Positions 42,431-49,580 of a stretch of 64,000 nucleotides of DNA are shown here, one piece after another. Position numbers and translations under genes: made by a program. The DNA is from Acidobacteriota bacterium (GTDB lineage: Bacteria; Acidobacteriota; Terriglobia; Bryobacterales; Bryobacteraceae). The notes under the pieces are model-generated. The model did not search any database, had not been told where the DNA came from, and was given only the letters and a program-made list of their open reading frames with translations. The DNA lies in the NCBI GenBank assembly GCA_026394055.1, contig JAPKYZ010000098.1, positions 1-64,000 on the forward strand, given 5' to 3'. The first letter of the stretch is position 1, and the number at the start of each line of letters is the position of its first letter.

Positions 42431-43633
42431 GTGACGACGTTCCATTATCGCGCGGTGGCTCGTGACGGGCGCCCCCGAAACGGCATGCTGACCATGGCGA
42501 CACGGGAAGCGGCGCTCGCCGAACTGCGGCGTCAAGGGTTGACGCCGGTTGATCTGGGCACGTCTGCACCCAAGGGCATGGCCTTGCCTGCCTGGCGCAG
42601 CGTCTCGCGCAAGGATGTCCGGTTCTTCACGCAAGAGATGGCGACGCTGTTGTCATCTGGCGTGCCGCTGGACCGGGCGCTGACCATTGTCACGGAGCTG
42701 ACCGAGCGCGACGAGATGAAGGTCGTCATTGGCGAAGTGCTGCAGGCGGTCAAAAGCGGCAAGCCGCTGGCCGATGCGCTGGCCGCTCAACCGAAGGCCT
42801 TTGGTGAGCTCTTCGTCAACATGGTGCGCGCGGGTGAAGCGGGCGGGTCGCTGGCGCTGGTGTTTGAGCGCTTGTCGGAATACGAACGATCGAGCGACGA
42901 CCTGCGTGGCTACGTGATCTCAGCCATCGTCTACCCGGCCTTGCTGGCGGTGGTGGGCGCCGCATCAATCTTTGTGCTGCTCTACTTTGTGGTGCCTCGC
43001 TTTGCCACCATGTTTGAAGATGGCCGCATGAAGATCCCGCTGCCGACGCAGATCATGCTGACGTTGAGCCAAGTCACCACGGACTATGGCCTGGTGATTC
43101 TCGCGGCGCTGGCAGTGGTGGTTGCTGGCATCTACACCTACATCAAGACTCCGGCCGGGCGCGCGCAATGGGATGCGTTGCAGCTGCAGGTGCCGCTGCT
43201 GGGCGATGCGGTGCGCAAGGCGGAGACGGCCCGGTTCGCGCGGGCGATGTCGACGTTGATTTCGAACTCCGTGCCGCTGGTGCAATCGCTGGGCATTGCG
43301 GCGCGGGTGTTGACGAATACGCAAATGGCCCAGTCACTCGATGCGGTGGCGCAGGGCGTCAAGCGAGGTGAAGGGTTGGCCGGACCGTTGCAGCGGTCGC
43401 GCCAGTTTCCGCCGCTGGCCAGCCACTTGTTGGCGGTGGGCGAAGAGACGGGCCAGATGGACCAGATGTTCACGCGCATGGCCGACATCTACGACGCCGA
43501 TACGCGCGCGGCGGTGAAGCGCTTTACCAGCTTGTTTGAGCCACTGCTGATCCTGGTCATGGGCTTGGTGGTGGGCGCTTTGATCTTGAGCATGCTGCTG
43601 GCGATCACTAGCATTAATGAGGTAGGAATATGA
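42431..43633 (+). CDS. gspF: Type II secretion inner-membrane protein GspF
   Basis: A 400-residue GspF/PilC-family protein with two tandem T2SSF domains (FFTQEMATLLSSGVPLDRAL and FARAMSTLISNSVPLVQSL) and three membrane helices (near 168-192, 222-243 and the C-terminal LLILVMGLVVGALILSMLLA). It is the platform protein working with GspE. GTG 42431 starts 3 bp after gspE; the stop overlaps gspG as ATGA. Confidence 0.95.
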   Translation: MTTFHYRAVARDGRPRNGMLTMATREAALAELRRQGLTPVDLGTSAPKGMALPAWRSVSRKDVRFFTQEMATLLSSGVPLDRALTIVTELTERDEMKVVIGEVLQAVKSGKPLADALAAQPKAFGELFVNMVRAGEAGGSLALVFERLSEYERSSDDLRGYVISAIVYPALLAVVGAASIFVLLYFVVPRFATMFEDGRMKIPLPTQIMLTLSQVTTDYGLVILAALAVVVAGIYTYIKTPAGRAQWDALQLQVPLLGDAVRKAETARFARAMSTLISNSVPLVQSLGIAARVLTNTQMAQSLDAVAQGVKRGEGLAGPLQRSRQFPPLASHLLAVGEETGQMDQMFTRMADIYDADTRAAVKRFTSLFEPLLILVMGLVVGALILSMLLAITSINEVGI

Positions 43634-44049
43634 TCCGCAAAAACTCCCTGAACAGAATCCGTCGCGCGCGTCGCGCGGGCGTCACCCTGATCGAGATGCT
43701 AGTGGTGGTGACCATCATCGCCCTGTTTGCCGCGTTGGTGGCGCCGCGATTGCTGGGCCGGGCGGACCAGGCGCGCGTAACCGCCGCCAAGGTGCAGATC
43801 CAGAATTTTCAAGGGGCGCTGGCGCAGTACAAGCTGGACCTGGGAACATTCCCCACCACGGAGCAGGGCTTGAAGGCGCTGCGCGAGAAGAACTATCTGC
43901 CGAAGGATGTGCCGCTCGACCCCTGGGGTCACGAGTACATCTACAAGTTCCCGGGCGAGCATGGCGATGAGCCGGACATTATCTCCCTGGGCGCCGACGG
44001 CCAGGCGGGCGGGGAAGCGCTGAACGCCGACGTCGTGAGCTGGAAATGA
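43630..44049 (+). CDS. gspG: Major pseudopilin GspG
   Basis: A 139-residue pseudopilin. The leader is cut at RRARRAG before VTLIEMLVVVTIIALFAALV, keeping Glu at +5 but with Val rather than Phe at +1. The C-terminal domain has the GspG hallmarks TFPTTEQGLKALREK, LPKDVPLDPWGHEYIYKFPG and PDIISLGADGQAGG, which bind calcium in known structures. It forms the pseudopilus body. Confidence 0.95.
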   Translation: MIRKNSLNRIRRARRAGVTLIEMLVVVTIIALFAALVAPRLLGRADQARVTAAKVQIQNFQGALAQYKLDLGTFPTTEQGLKALREKNYLPKDVPLDPWGHEYIYKFPGEHGDEPDIISLGADGQAGGEALNADVVSWK

Positions 44050-44468
44050 CACGCCGCCGGGGCCGCCAGGCCGGCGTCACGTTGATCGAGATGCTGGTGG
44101 TGGTGGCGATTATCGGCGTGATGGCGGGCATCACGTATCCCTCCATTACGGCGGGTCTTGATTCGTTGCGCCTCACGGCGGCTGCCGATTCAGTGGCGGC
44201 GCTGTTCAACGACGCGGCCAACCATGCCCAGCGCCGGCAGGAGTGGGTGGAAGTGCGGGTTTCGAAGCATCAGTTGCAGGCGAACGGACCCACCTTCCGG
44301 CGGCAGCTCGATCTGGCCGGTCTGACGGCGGCGCCGGAGCAGGTCTACTTTATTGACCCTTTGGGCACGCTGCCCGGAGCGCAAATGGAAATTCAGGGAG
44401 CCAAGCAGCGGAGGCAAGTGCGGCTGGACCCATTGACGGGCCTGGCGGAGGTGCAGCGTGCGCCGTAG
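44046..44468 (+). CDS. gspH: Minor pseudopilin GspH
   Basis: A 140-residue pseudopilin with leader MTRRRGRQAG and then VTLIEMLVVVAIIGVMAGIT (Glu at +5, Val at +1). The C-terminal part has the GspH-like pattern of a strand-rich domain (WVEVRVSKHQLQANGP). Overlaps gspG by 4 bp and gspI by 11 bp. The position after gspG fits gspH; by sequence alone it could also be another minor pseudopilin. Confidence 0.8.
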   Translation: MTRRRGRQAGVTLIEMLVVVAIIGVMAGITYPSITAGLDSLRLTAAADSVAALFNDAANHAQRRQEWVEVRVSKHQLQANGPTFRRQLDLAGLTAAPEQVYFIDPLGTLPGAQMEIQGAKQRRQVRLDPLTGLAEVQRAP

Positions 44469-44880
44469 CTCACGCGGCTTCTCGTTGCTGGAACTGCTGG
44501 TGGCGACGGCCATCATGGGTGTGGCCGTGGCGGCGCTGTTGGGTGGCTTGACCGATTCGCTGCGGTCCGCTTCGCGGGCCACGGAGTACGACCAGATCAC
44601 GCTAGCGGCGCGGCGCAAGCTGGAAGACTTGCTGGTCGATAGCCGCTTGCCGCGATTCCAAAACATCGAGGGCAACTTCACGGCCACCAGTGGCTGGCGG
44701 GCGCGCGTGACGCCATTTGATGTCCCCTTTCAGCCTGGGCCCGGTTCGCCGGTCTTTGACCGGGTGGCACTGGAGGCGTGGTGGATGTCGGGCCGCACCC
44801 GACGCACGATTACGCTCGAAGGCTACCGGCGGGGCTTCCTGTACAAAGAAGATTTCGCGGGCGAGGTGCTGCGGCAATGA
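44458..44880 (+). CDS. gspI: Minor pseudopilin GspI
   Basis: A 140-residue pseudopilin with leader MRRSSRG and FSLLELLVATAIMGVAVAAL (Phe at +1, Glu at +5). The globular part is mostly beta and ends YKEDFAGEVLRQ. The start is GTG 44458 inside the gspH end. In the standard order it would be the GspI-type tip component. Letters among minor pseudopilins are assigned by order here. Confidence 0.78.
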   Translation: MRRSSRGFSLLELLVATAIMGVAVAALLGGLTDSLRSASRATEYDQITLAARRKLEDLLVDSRLPRFQNIEGNFTATSGWRARVTPFDVPFQPGPGSPVFDRVALEAWWMSGRTRRTITLEGYRRGFLYKEDFAGEVLRQ

Positions 44881-45581
44881 CCCGGCGACGCGCGAATTCT
44901 CGCCGTGGTGTGACGCTGCTCGAACTGCTGGTGGCGATGGTGCTGTTCAGCTTGCTCAGTACCGGGGTGTTCTGGGCGTTGCGCCTGGGGCTTTCTACCC
45001 TGGGGCGCACTCGAGATCACGTGGCGGATACCCGCCGGGCCTGGGGTGCGGAGCGTGCGCTGGAAAGTCTGCTGGCGGGGCTCACTCCAACCGTGGCGGA
45101 ATTCATGCTGCCGGGGACGGCCCAGGTGCAAGGCGCGCCGTTCTTTCAGGGTGATCCGCAGGCGATGCGGTTCCTCAGCCGCTATTCGCTTTCGGGGGGC
45201 GCGCGCAGTGCTCCCCGGATGATGGAGCTGGCCGTGATTCCGCGCGACGATCGCGGGGGCGTCCGGCTGGTCCTGAATGAGATCCCCTTTGCCGGGCCCC
45301 GCGGGCTGGGATTGACGGTAGCGGGCCGCAGCGTGGACCCGCTGACCAATCTCTCTTTTTTTGACTTCCGGCCGATCGTCGCCGGACCGCAGACCTTCGT
45401 GCTGGCGGACCGGTTGACCGATTGTCGATTTTGGTATCTCGACCGAGGCCCCTTCGATCAGCCCGAAGTTTGGCGGCCCCGCTGGCCGACGGGCGTGCTG
45501 CCGCGCGCGGTCCGGATTGAGATGGGCGGCCAGCGGCGGCTGACCGCTTCCATTCAGGTGTCAGAACTTGCGCGTCCATAA
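44877..45581 (+). CDS. gspJ: Minor pseudopilin GspJ
   Basis: A 234-residue pseudopilin with leader MTRRRANSRRG then VTLLELLVAMVLFSLLSTGV. The larger globular domain matches GspJ size, and its order before gspK supports the name. ATG 44877 overlaps the gspI stop by 4 bp. It should sit in the pseudopilus tip complex with I and K. Confidence 0.8.
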   Translation: MTRRRANSRRGVTLLELLVAMVLFSLLSTGVFWALRLGLSTLGRTRDHVADTRRAWGAERALESLLAGLTPTVAEFMLPGTAQVQGAPFFQGDPQAMRFLSRYSLSGGARSAPRMMELAVIPRDDRGGVRLVLNEIPFAGPRGLGLTVAGRSVDPLTNLSFFDFRPIVAGPQTFVLADRLTDCRFWYLDRGPFDQPEVWRPRWPTGVLPRAVRIEMGGQRRLTASIQVSELARP

Positions 45582-45597
45582 GCTTAGTTGCGGCCCG

Positions 45598-46527
45598 ATG
45601 CGGCGGTTGACTGCTATCCCGCAGCCCGCCCGAAACCGGCGTGGCGTGGCCCTGATCATGGTGCTGTGGCTAACGGCTGCCCTCGGCGTGATTGCCTTCT
45701 CGGTGGCCCAAACCGTACTGGGAGAAGTGCGGCGGGCGGAAAACACGCTGGATGCGGCGCGCGCGGGATTTCTGGCGCGCGCGGGGATTGAGCGGACCTA
45801 CGGCTTTCTGCGCTACGGCTATCAGCCGCTGCCCAATCAGCTGCCGTTGTTCGAGTTCGGCCAGCAGCGCATCCTGCATCATTTCCCGGGCGGCGACGTC
45901 TGGGTGGAGATTCTCCCCGAGACTGGCAAGCTCTCCTTGCTGAGCGCTACGCCGGACCAGTTGCTGACGCTGCTGCTCCGCATCCGGATGGAGCCTGCTG
46001 CCGCCGCCAACTTTGTGCAGACCCTTTCGACTTTTCGTACCTCGGGGGCGTCTTTAAGACAGATCGAGGAGCTGTTTCTGTTTCCAGGTATGAATCCGAG
46101 TTTGTTCTATGGCGGGTTGGACCGGTTGCCCGGTGGGGCGCTGGTGGAGCGGCCCGGGCTGCGTGACGTCCTGTCGCTCTACGGCGGAACGACGATGGCC
46201 GATGCCAATAGCGCTCGGCCGGAAGTGATGGAGACGCTCGGGGTGCCGCCGCCGGCCGCCATGGCCGTGGTGACGTTGCGGCAGCGCTTCCAACTGCGGC
46301 CAGTGGATGTGGAACGGCTGGGGTTGTCGAAGGTGCTGCGCACCGGCCCCGATCAGGCTTATACGATACGGGCCACCGCCCGCCCTCGCACGGCCAACGG
46401 CCAACTCAGCGATTTCCGGCGGACGGTGTCGGCACTGGTGGTCTATGAACTGGACGTCTCCAACCAACAGGTCCCGCGCTTGAAGAACTGGGATGAATCG
46501 GCCGTCGCGGAGACCCCATGGCCCTAG
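45598..46527 (+). CDS. gspK: Minor pseudopilin GspK
   Basis: A 309-residue protein with leader NRRG then VALIMVLWLTAALGVIAFSV; Glu +5 is absent, which is normal for GspK, the terminal subunit. It contains the large helical insert with SAM/HhH-like content (LIRIRMEPAAAANFVQ, RLPGGALVERPGLRDVLSLYG). The start could be ATG 45598 or TTG 45568; both lie over the gspJ end. Its stop overlaps gspL by 10 bp. Confidence 0.85.
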   Translation: MRRLTAIPQPARNRRGVALIMVLWLTAALGVIAFSVAQTVLGEVRRAENTLDAARAGFLARAGIERTYGFLRYGYQPLPNQLPLFEFGQQRILHHFPGGDVWVEILPETGKLSLLSATPDQLLTLLLRIRMEPAAAANFVQTLSTFRTSGASLRQIEELFLFPGMNPSLFYGGLDRLPGGALVERPGLRDVLSLYGGTTMADANSARPEVMETLGVPPPAAMAVVTLRQRFQLRPVDVERLGLSKVLRTGPDQAYTIRATARPRTANGQLSDFRRTVSALVVYELDVSNQQVPRLKNWDESAVAETPWP

Positions 46528-47777
46528 ACTGGAGCCGTTGGATCCGCGGACCGCGGGCGGGAGTGGAAGTGCTGCCTGGTGCTTTGCGCGTGGCTGTGAT
46601 GCGCGGCCAAAGTTTGCGGGCGGAAAAGACCTTCCCCCTGGGCGGACGGCCCTCCGCCGAATGGGGGGCAGAGGTCAATGAGTTCCTGAAAGCGAGCGGC
46701 GCCGCGAATGAGCCTCTGGTGGTGGTGCTGCCCGATGAGGAGTGCGTCACGCGGGTGGTGGCGCTACCCGGCGTGGCGGCCAAAGATCAAGCCGCGGCGC
46801 TGGCGCTGCAGATGGATTCGCTCTACCCCTTCCCGGGGCAAGAGCCGGCAGCGGCCTGGGTGCCGATCTCGGGCACGACGTCGATGCTGGTCGGCCTGAC
46901 GCGGCCGGAAGTGATCCGGCGTTGGACCACCTTGATGGCGGAGGCGGGCTTGCAGCTGGCCGGATGCACGATTCCCGCCGTCGTGATTCCGCGCCAGCGC
47001 CGGCCGATGATGGCGGTCAGCGGCAGTCTGGTTTATGCCGAAAGCGGGGCGATCCCGATGCTGTGGGCGTCGAACGTGCCGTTACCGCTGGTACGAGCGC
47101 AACTGCGGCTGCCGGACGAAACGGAGGCGGAATCGCTGGACGCTCTGCTGCCGGGCGGTTCACTAGCCTCCGCTGCGGCTGCCGGGCCACTCCGGCTGAA
47201 CCTGTTGCCCGCTGATCAGCGGGCGGTGCATAGCCGCTGGGGCTGGGTGTCGACGGCGGTGCTGGCGTCACTGGCGGGGTTGGGAATTGCTCTCTTGCTG
47301 GCATTTCCCGCCATCGAGCGGGAGCGGTTGCTCGCCCTGCTGCGCGCGGAAACGGCGCGCCTCGAGCCCGCGGCGCAACGGTCGGCCGCAGCTTTGCGGG
47401 CGAATGATCAAGCTCGCGGGCAAGCTGAGGAGCTGGTGAAGTTCCGGGAGCGGACCCGGACAGACTTGACCGCGCTGCGCGAGGCGACGCGCCTCTTACC
47501 GGCACCGGGTTGGGCGACGCAGCTGGACCTGACGCGCACCAACTTGAACTTGGCGGGCGAATCACCGCAGGCGGCCGAGCTGCTGCGGGCTTTTGACGGG
47601 TCACCCTATTTTAAGAACACCGAATTTACGTCGCCGCTCGGGCGGTCGCAAACGCCGGGGGCGGATGTGTTCCGGCTCCGGTCGGAACGCCGCGAACCTG
47701 CCCCTGCGCCGCCGGTGGCACCCGGCCAACCGAAGCCCGCGGTTCCCGCCGCAGGCGCCAAGGAGCTGGGACGATGA
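46518..47777 (+). CDS. gspL: Type II secretion assembly protein GspL (PilM/PilN-like)
   Basis: A 419-residue protein: an N-terminal cytoplasmic actin-like part (PLVVVLPDEECVTRVVALPG, LALQMDSLYPFPGQEPAAAW), one membrane helix near residue 245-265 (STAVLASLAGLGIALLLAFPA), then a periplasmic coiled coil and ferredoxin-like domain. This is the GspL plan, equivalent to PilM plus PilN in one chain. The C-terminus is Pro/Ala-rich (APAPPVAPGQPKPAVPAAG). It recruits GspE to the membrane. Stop overlaps gspM (ATGA). Confidence 0.82.
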   Translation: MALDWSRWIRGPRAGVEVLPGALRVAVMRGQSLRAEKTFPLGGRPSAEWGAEVNEFLKASGAANEPLVVVLPDEECVTRVVALPGVAAKDQAAALALQMDSLYPFPGQEPAAAWVPISGTTSMLVGLTRPEVIRRWTTLMAEAGLQLAGCTIPAVVIPRQRRPMMAVSGSLVYAESGAIPMLWASNVPLPLVRAQLRLPDETEAESLDALLPGGSLASAAAAGPLRLNLLPADQRAVHSRWGWVSTAVLASLAGLGIALLLAFPAIERERLLALLRAETARLEPAAQRSAAALRANDQARGQAEELVKFRERTRTDLTALREATRLLPAPGWATQLDLTRTNLNLAGESPQAAELLRAFDGSPYFKNTEFTSPLGRSQTPGADVFRLRSERREPAPAPPVAPGQPKPAVPAAGAKELGR

Positions 47778-48370
47778 TGGTCATGGCGGAGCGTGACCGG
47801 CGGGCGTTGATGCTCTTGGGCGCGGCGACACTGATTTCTCTCGCGGCCTATTTCTGGCCGGCCCCGACCATTGAAGTGGTGGGCGGCCCGGCCAATGACA
47901 CCGATGCCGCCGCGGTTCGCCTGGACCGGGTGCGGCGCGAGGCGGGCCTCCTGGCGGAGCGGACGGGGCAACTGCAGCAGACCCGCGCGGAATTGGCCAC
48001 GCTGGAAAAAGGCCTGATCGCGGGCGATTCACTGCCGCAGGCGCAGGCGCAGATGATCCAGGTGGTCCGGCGCATTGCGCGCTTGCAGAGCCCCGCGCTC
48101 GATCTGCGTAGCACCGATTTTGGCCCCATTCGACCCTTCGGCGCGGGCTATGGACAGGTGGTGCTGACCGTAACGGCCGAGTGCCAGGTGGATCAGTTGG
48201 TGAATTTCCTGGCCGACCTTCCGGCTCAGCCAGAGCTGTTGGCGATCGAAGAGCTGCACTTGAGTGCGGGCAACGCCAAGCCGAAAACGATTCTGGCGCG
48301 CTTTGTGTTGACGGGATTGGTGAGGGGCTCACTGTTGAAACCGATCGGCGCACCAGGGGGCATCCGATGA
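47774..48370 (+). CDS. gspM: Type II secretion assembly protein GspM (PilO-like)
   Basis: A 198-residue protein with a short cytoplasmic start, one membrane helix (ALMLLGAATLISLAAYFWPA), a coiled coil (RLDRVRREAGLLAERTGQLQ) and a ferredoxin-like periplasmic domain (YGQVVLTVTAECQVDQLVNF). Topology and its place after gspL identify the GspM/PilO role. ATGA overlaps at both ends. Confidence 0.82.
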   Translation: MMVMAERDRRALMLLGAATLISLAAYFWPAPTIEVVGGPANDTDAAAVRLDRVRREAGLLAERTGQLQQTRAELATLEKGLIAGDSLPQAQAQMIQVVRRIARLQSPALDLRSTDFGPIRPFGAGYGQVVLTVTAECQVDQLVNFLADLPAQPELLAIEELHLSAGNAKPKTILARFVLTGLVRGSLLKPIGAPGGIR

Positions 48371-49128
48371 AGCGCCGCGTGGCCTTGAATCTGGCACTGG
48401 CGGCCGTTGCCGCCTACTGCGCCTGGGCTCTCCGGTTGAAATGGCAGGCGGCAGAAGCTCGCCTGGAGGCGATTGTCCGGGCTCCGTCCGCCGTGCAGGC
48501 GGTGCGCGCGCCCGCCCGTCCGCGCAGTGGCGATACGCTGCCGCGTCCGGCGGAGTTCTTTGAGGTGGCGGAGAAGTTTCTCTTCTCGAAGGACCGCAAC
48601 CCCACTGTGGTGGCCGAGGTCCAGGTGGCGAAGCCCATGCCCCCGTTGCCGTTCGCCTATGGCGTCATGGATCTGGGCAGTGGTCCGGTGGCATTTCTCG
48701 CCTTCAAGGGCGAAGGCCAGCGCGGCTACAAGTTGGGCGAGACGGTGGGCAGCTTCAAGCTGACTGAAGCCACCGCGACTGAGCTGGCCTTTGAGTGGGA
48801 AGGCAAAACGGTGCGCCGCCGCTTGGAAGAGCTCCGCGCGGACCCCAAAGACGTCGCAATGCCGGCGGAGGCCGCCCGTCCGTCGGCTCCGGCCGCGTCG
48901 ACGGTCACCAATCTCTCGAACCCTGCGCCAGCTTCCGCCAGTGCCGTGAGCAACGTTGCGGGAACGCCCCCGCCACAGGGCAAGGCCGCGCTGGGTGCGC
49001 AGTCCGGTACGTTGCGTTACTGCGTGCCGGGGGATGGCAACCCCGAGGGCGCCGTGGTGGACGGTTACAAAAAAGTATCGAGTAGCACTCCGTTTGGGAA
49101 AGTCTGTTTCTGGGAACCCGTCAAATGA
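48367..49128 (+). CDS. GspC/PilP-like periplasmic connector
   Basis: A 253-residue protein with one N-terminal membrane helix (VALNLALAAVAAYCAWAL), a linker and a beta-rich HR-type domain (LFSKDRNPTV, FAYGVMDLGSGPVAFLAFKG, YKLGETVGSFKLTEATATEL), which resembles the homology region of GspC. A Ser/Pro/Ala-rich stretch and a short Cys-containing C-terminus follow (YCVPGDGNPEGAV, KVCFWEPVK). GspC contacts GspD; gspD lies two genes downstream. Assignment is by topology and context, since no PDZ domain is seen. Confidence 0.7.
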   Translation: MKRRVALNLALAAVAAYCAWALRLKWQAAEARLEAIVRAPSAVQAVRAPARPRSGDTLPRPAEFFEVAEKFLFSKDRNPTVVAEVQVAKPMPPLPFAYGVMDLGSGPVAFLAFKGEGQRGYKLGETVGSFKLTEATATELAFEWEGKTVRRRLEELRADPKDVAMPAEAARPSAPAASTVTNLSNPAPASASAVSNVAGTPPPQGKAALGAQSGTLRYCVPGDGNPEGAVVDGYKKVSSSTPFGKVCFWEPVK

Positions 49129-49580
49129 AAATACTCACAGTTCTCTGCTTTACCGCCGCCCTGATGGCGGCGCAGTCCACGCCCGTCAAGGCCACGCCCG
49201 TCAAGGCCACGCCCGCCAAACCGGCGACGAAAGGGACCAAGGCCGCCAAGGTGGCTCCGCCCGATCCCGGTGGCTTGCCCAAGGGCGCCAAACCGGTGGG
49301 TGATTTCGAGTGGCGCTGGACGGACCCTAAAGGCAAGGTCTGGATCTATCGCAAGACGCCGTTTGGCTACGCCAAGATGCCCGAAACCGCGCCCATCTCG
49401 GCCACCCCGGAGCCGTTGCGCTCGCCCGTGGTGTTGACCGCCGTCGATCTGGGCGACCAGGTGGAGTTTTCGCGTCCCGGGCCGTTGGGCATCTCGCGCT
49501 GGACCAAGAAGAAGACCGAAACGCTTTCCACGGACGAGAAGACCGCTCTCGACGCCCTGTCCACCAAGGAGAAGCAGTGA
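49125..49580 (+). CDS. Secreted protein of unknown function within the gsp operon
   Basis: A 151-residue protein with a signal peptide (MKILTVLCFTAALMAAQS), a low-complexity Lys/Thr/Ala/Pro segment made by a 15 bp tandem repeat (49179-49219) and a compact 80-residue region (FEWRWTDPKGKVWIYRKTPF, VDLGDQVEFSRPGP). It overlaps its neighbours by 4 bp on both sides, inserted between the GspC-like and gspD genes, so it is probably a T2SS accessory, perhaps acting in the periplasm with GspD. I know no family for it. Confidence 0.65.
   Translation: MKILTVLCFTAALMAAQSTPVKATPVKATPAKPATKGTKAAKVAPPDPGGLPKGAKPVGDFEWRWTDPKGKVWIYRKTPFGYAKMPETAPISATPEPLRSPVVLTAVDLGDQVEFSRPGPLGISRWTKKKTETLSTDEKTALDALSTKEKQ
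49179..49219 (+). repeat. 15 bp tandem repeat in coding sequence
   Basis: The unit ACGCCCGTCAAGGCC is repeated 2.7 times (49179-49193, 49194-49208, then partial) and encodes Thr-Pro-Val-Lys-Ala repeats just after the signal peptide of the small secreted protein. It is likely a slippage-derived flexible linker. Confidence 0.8.
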
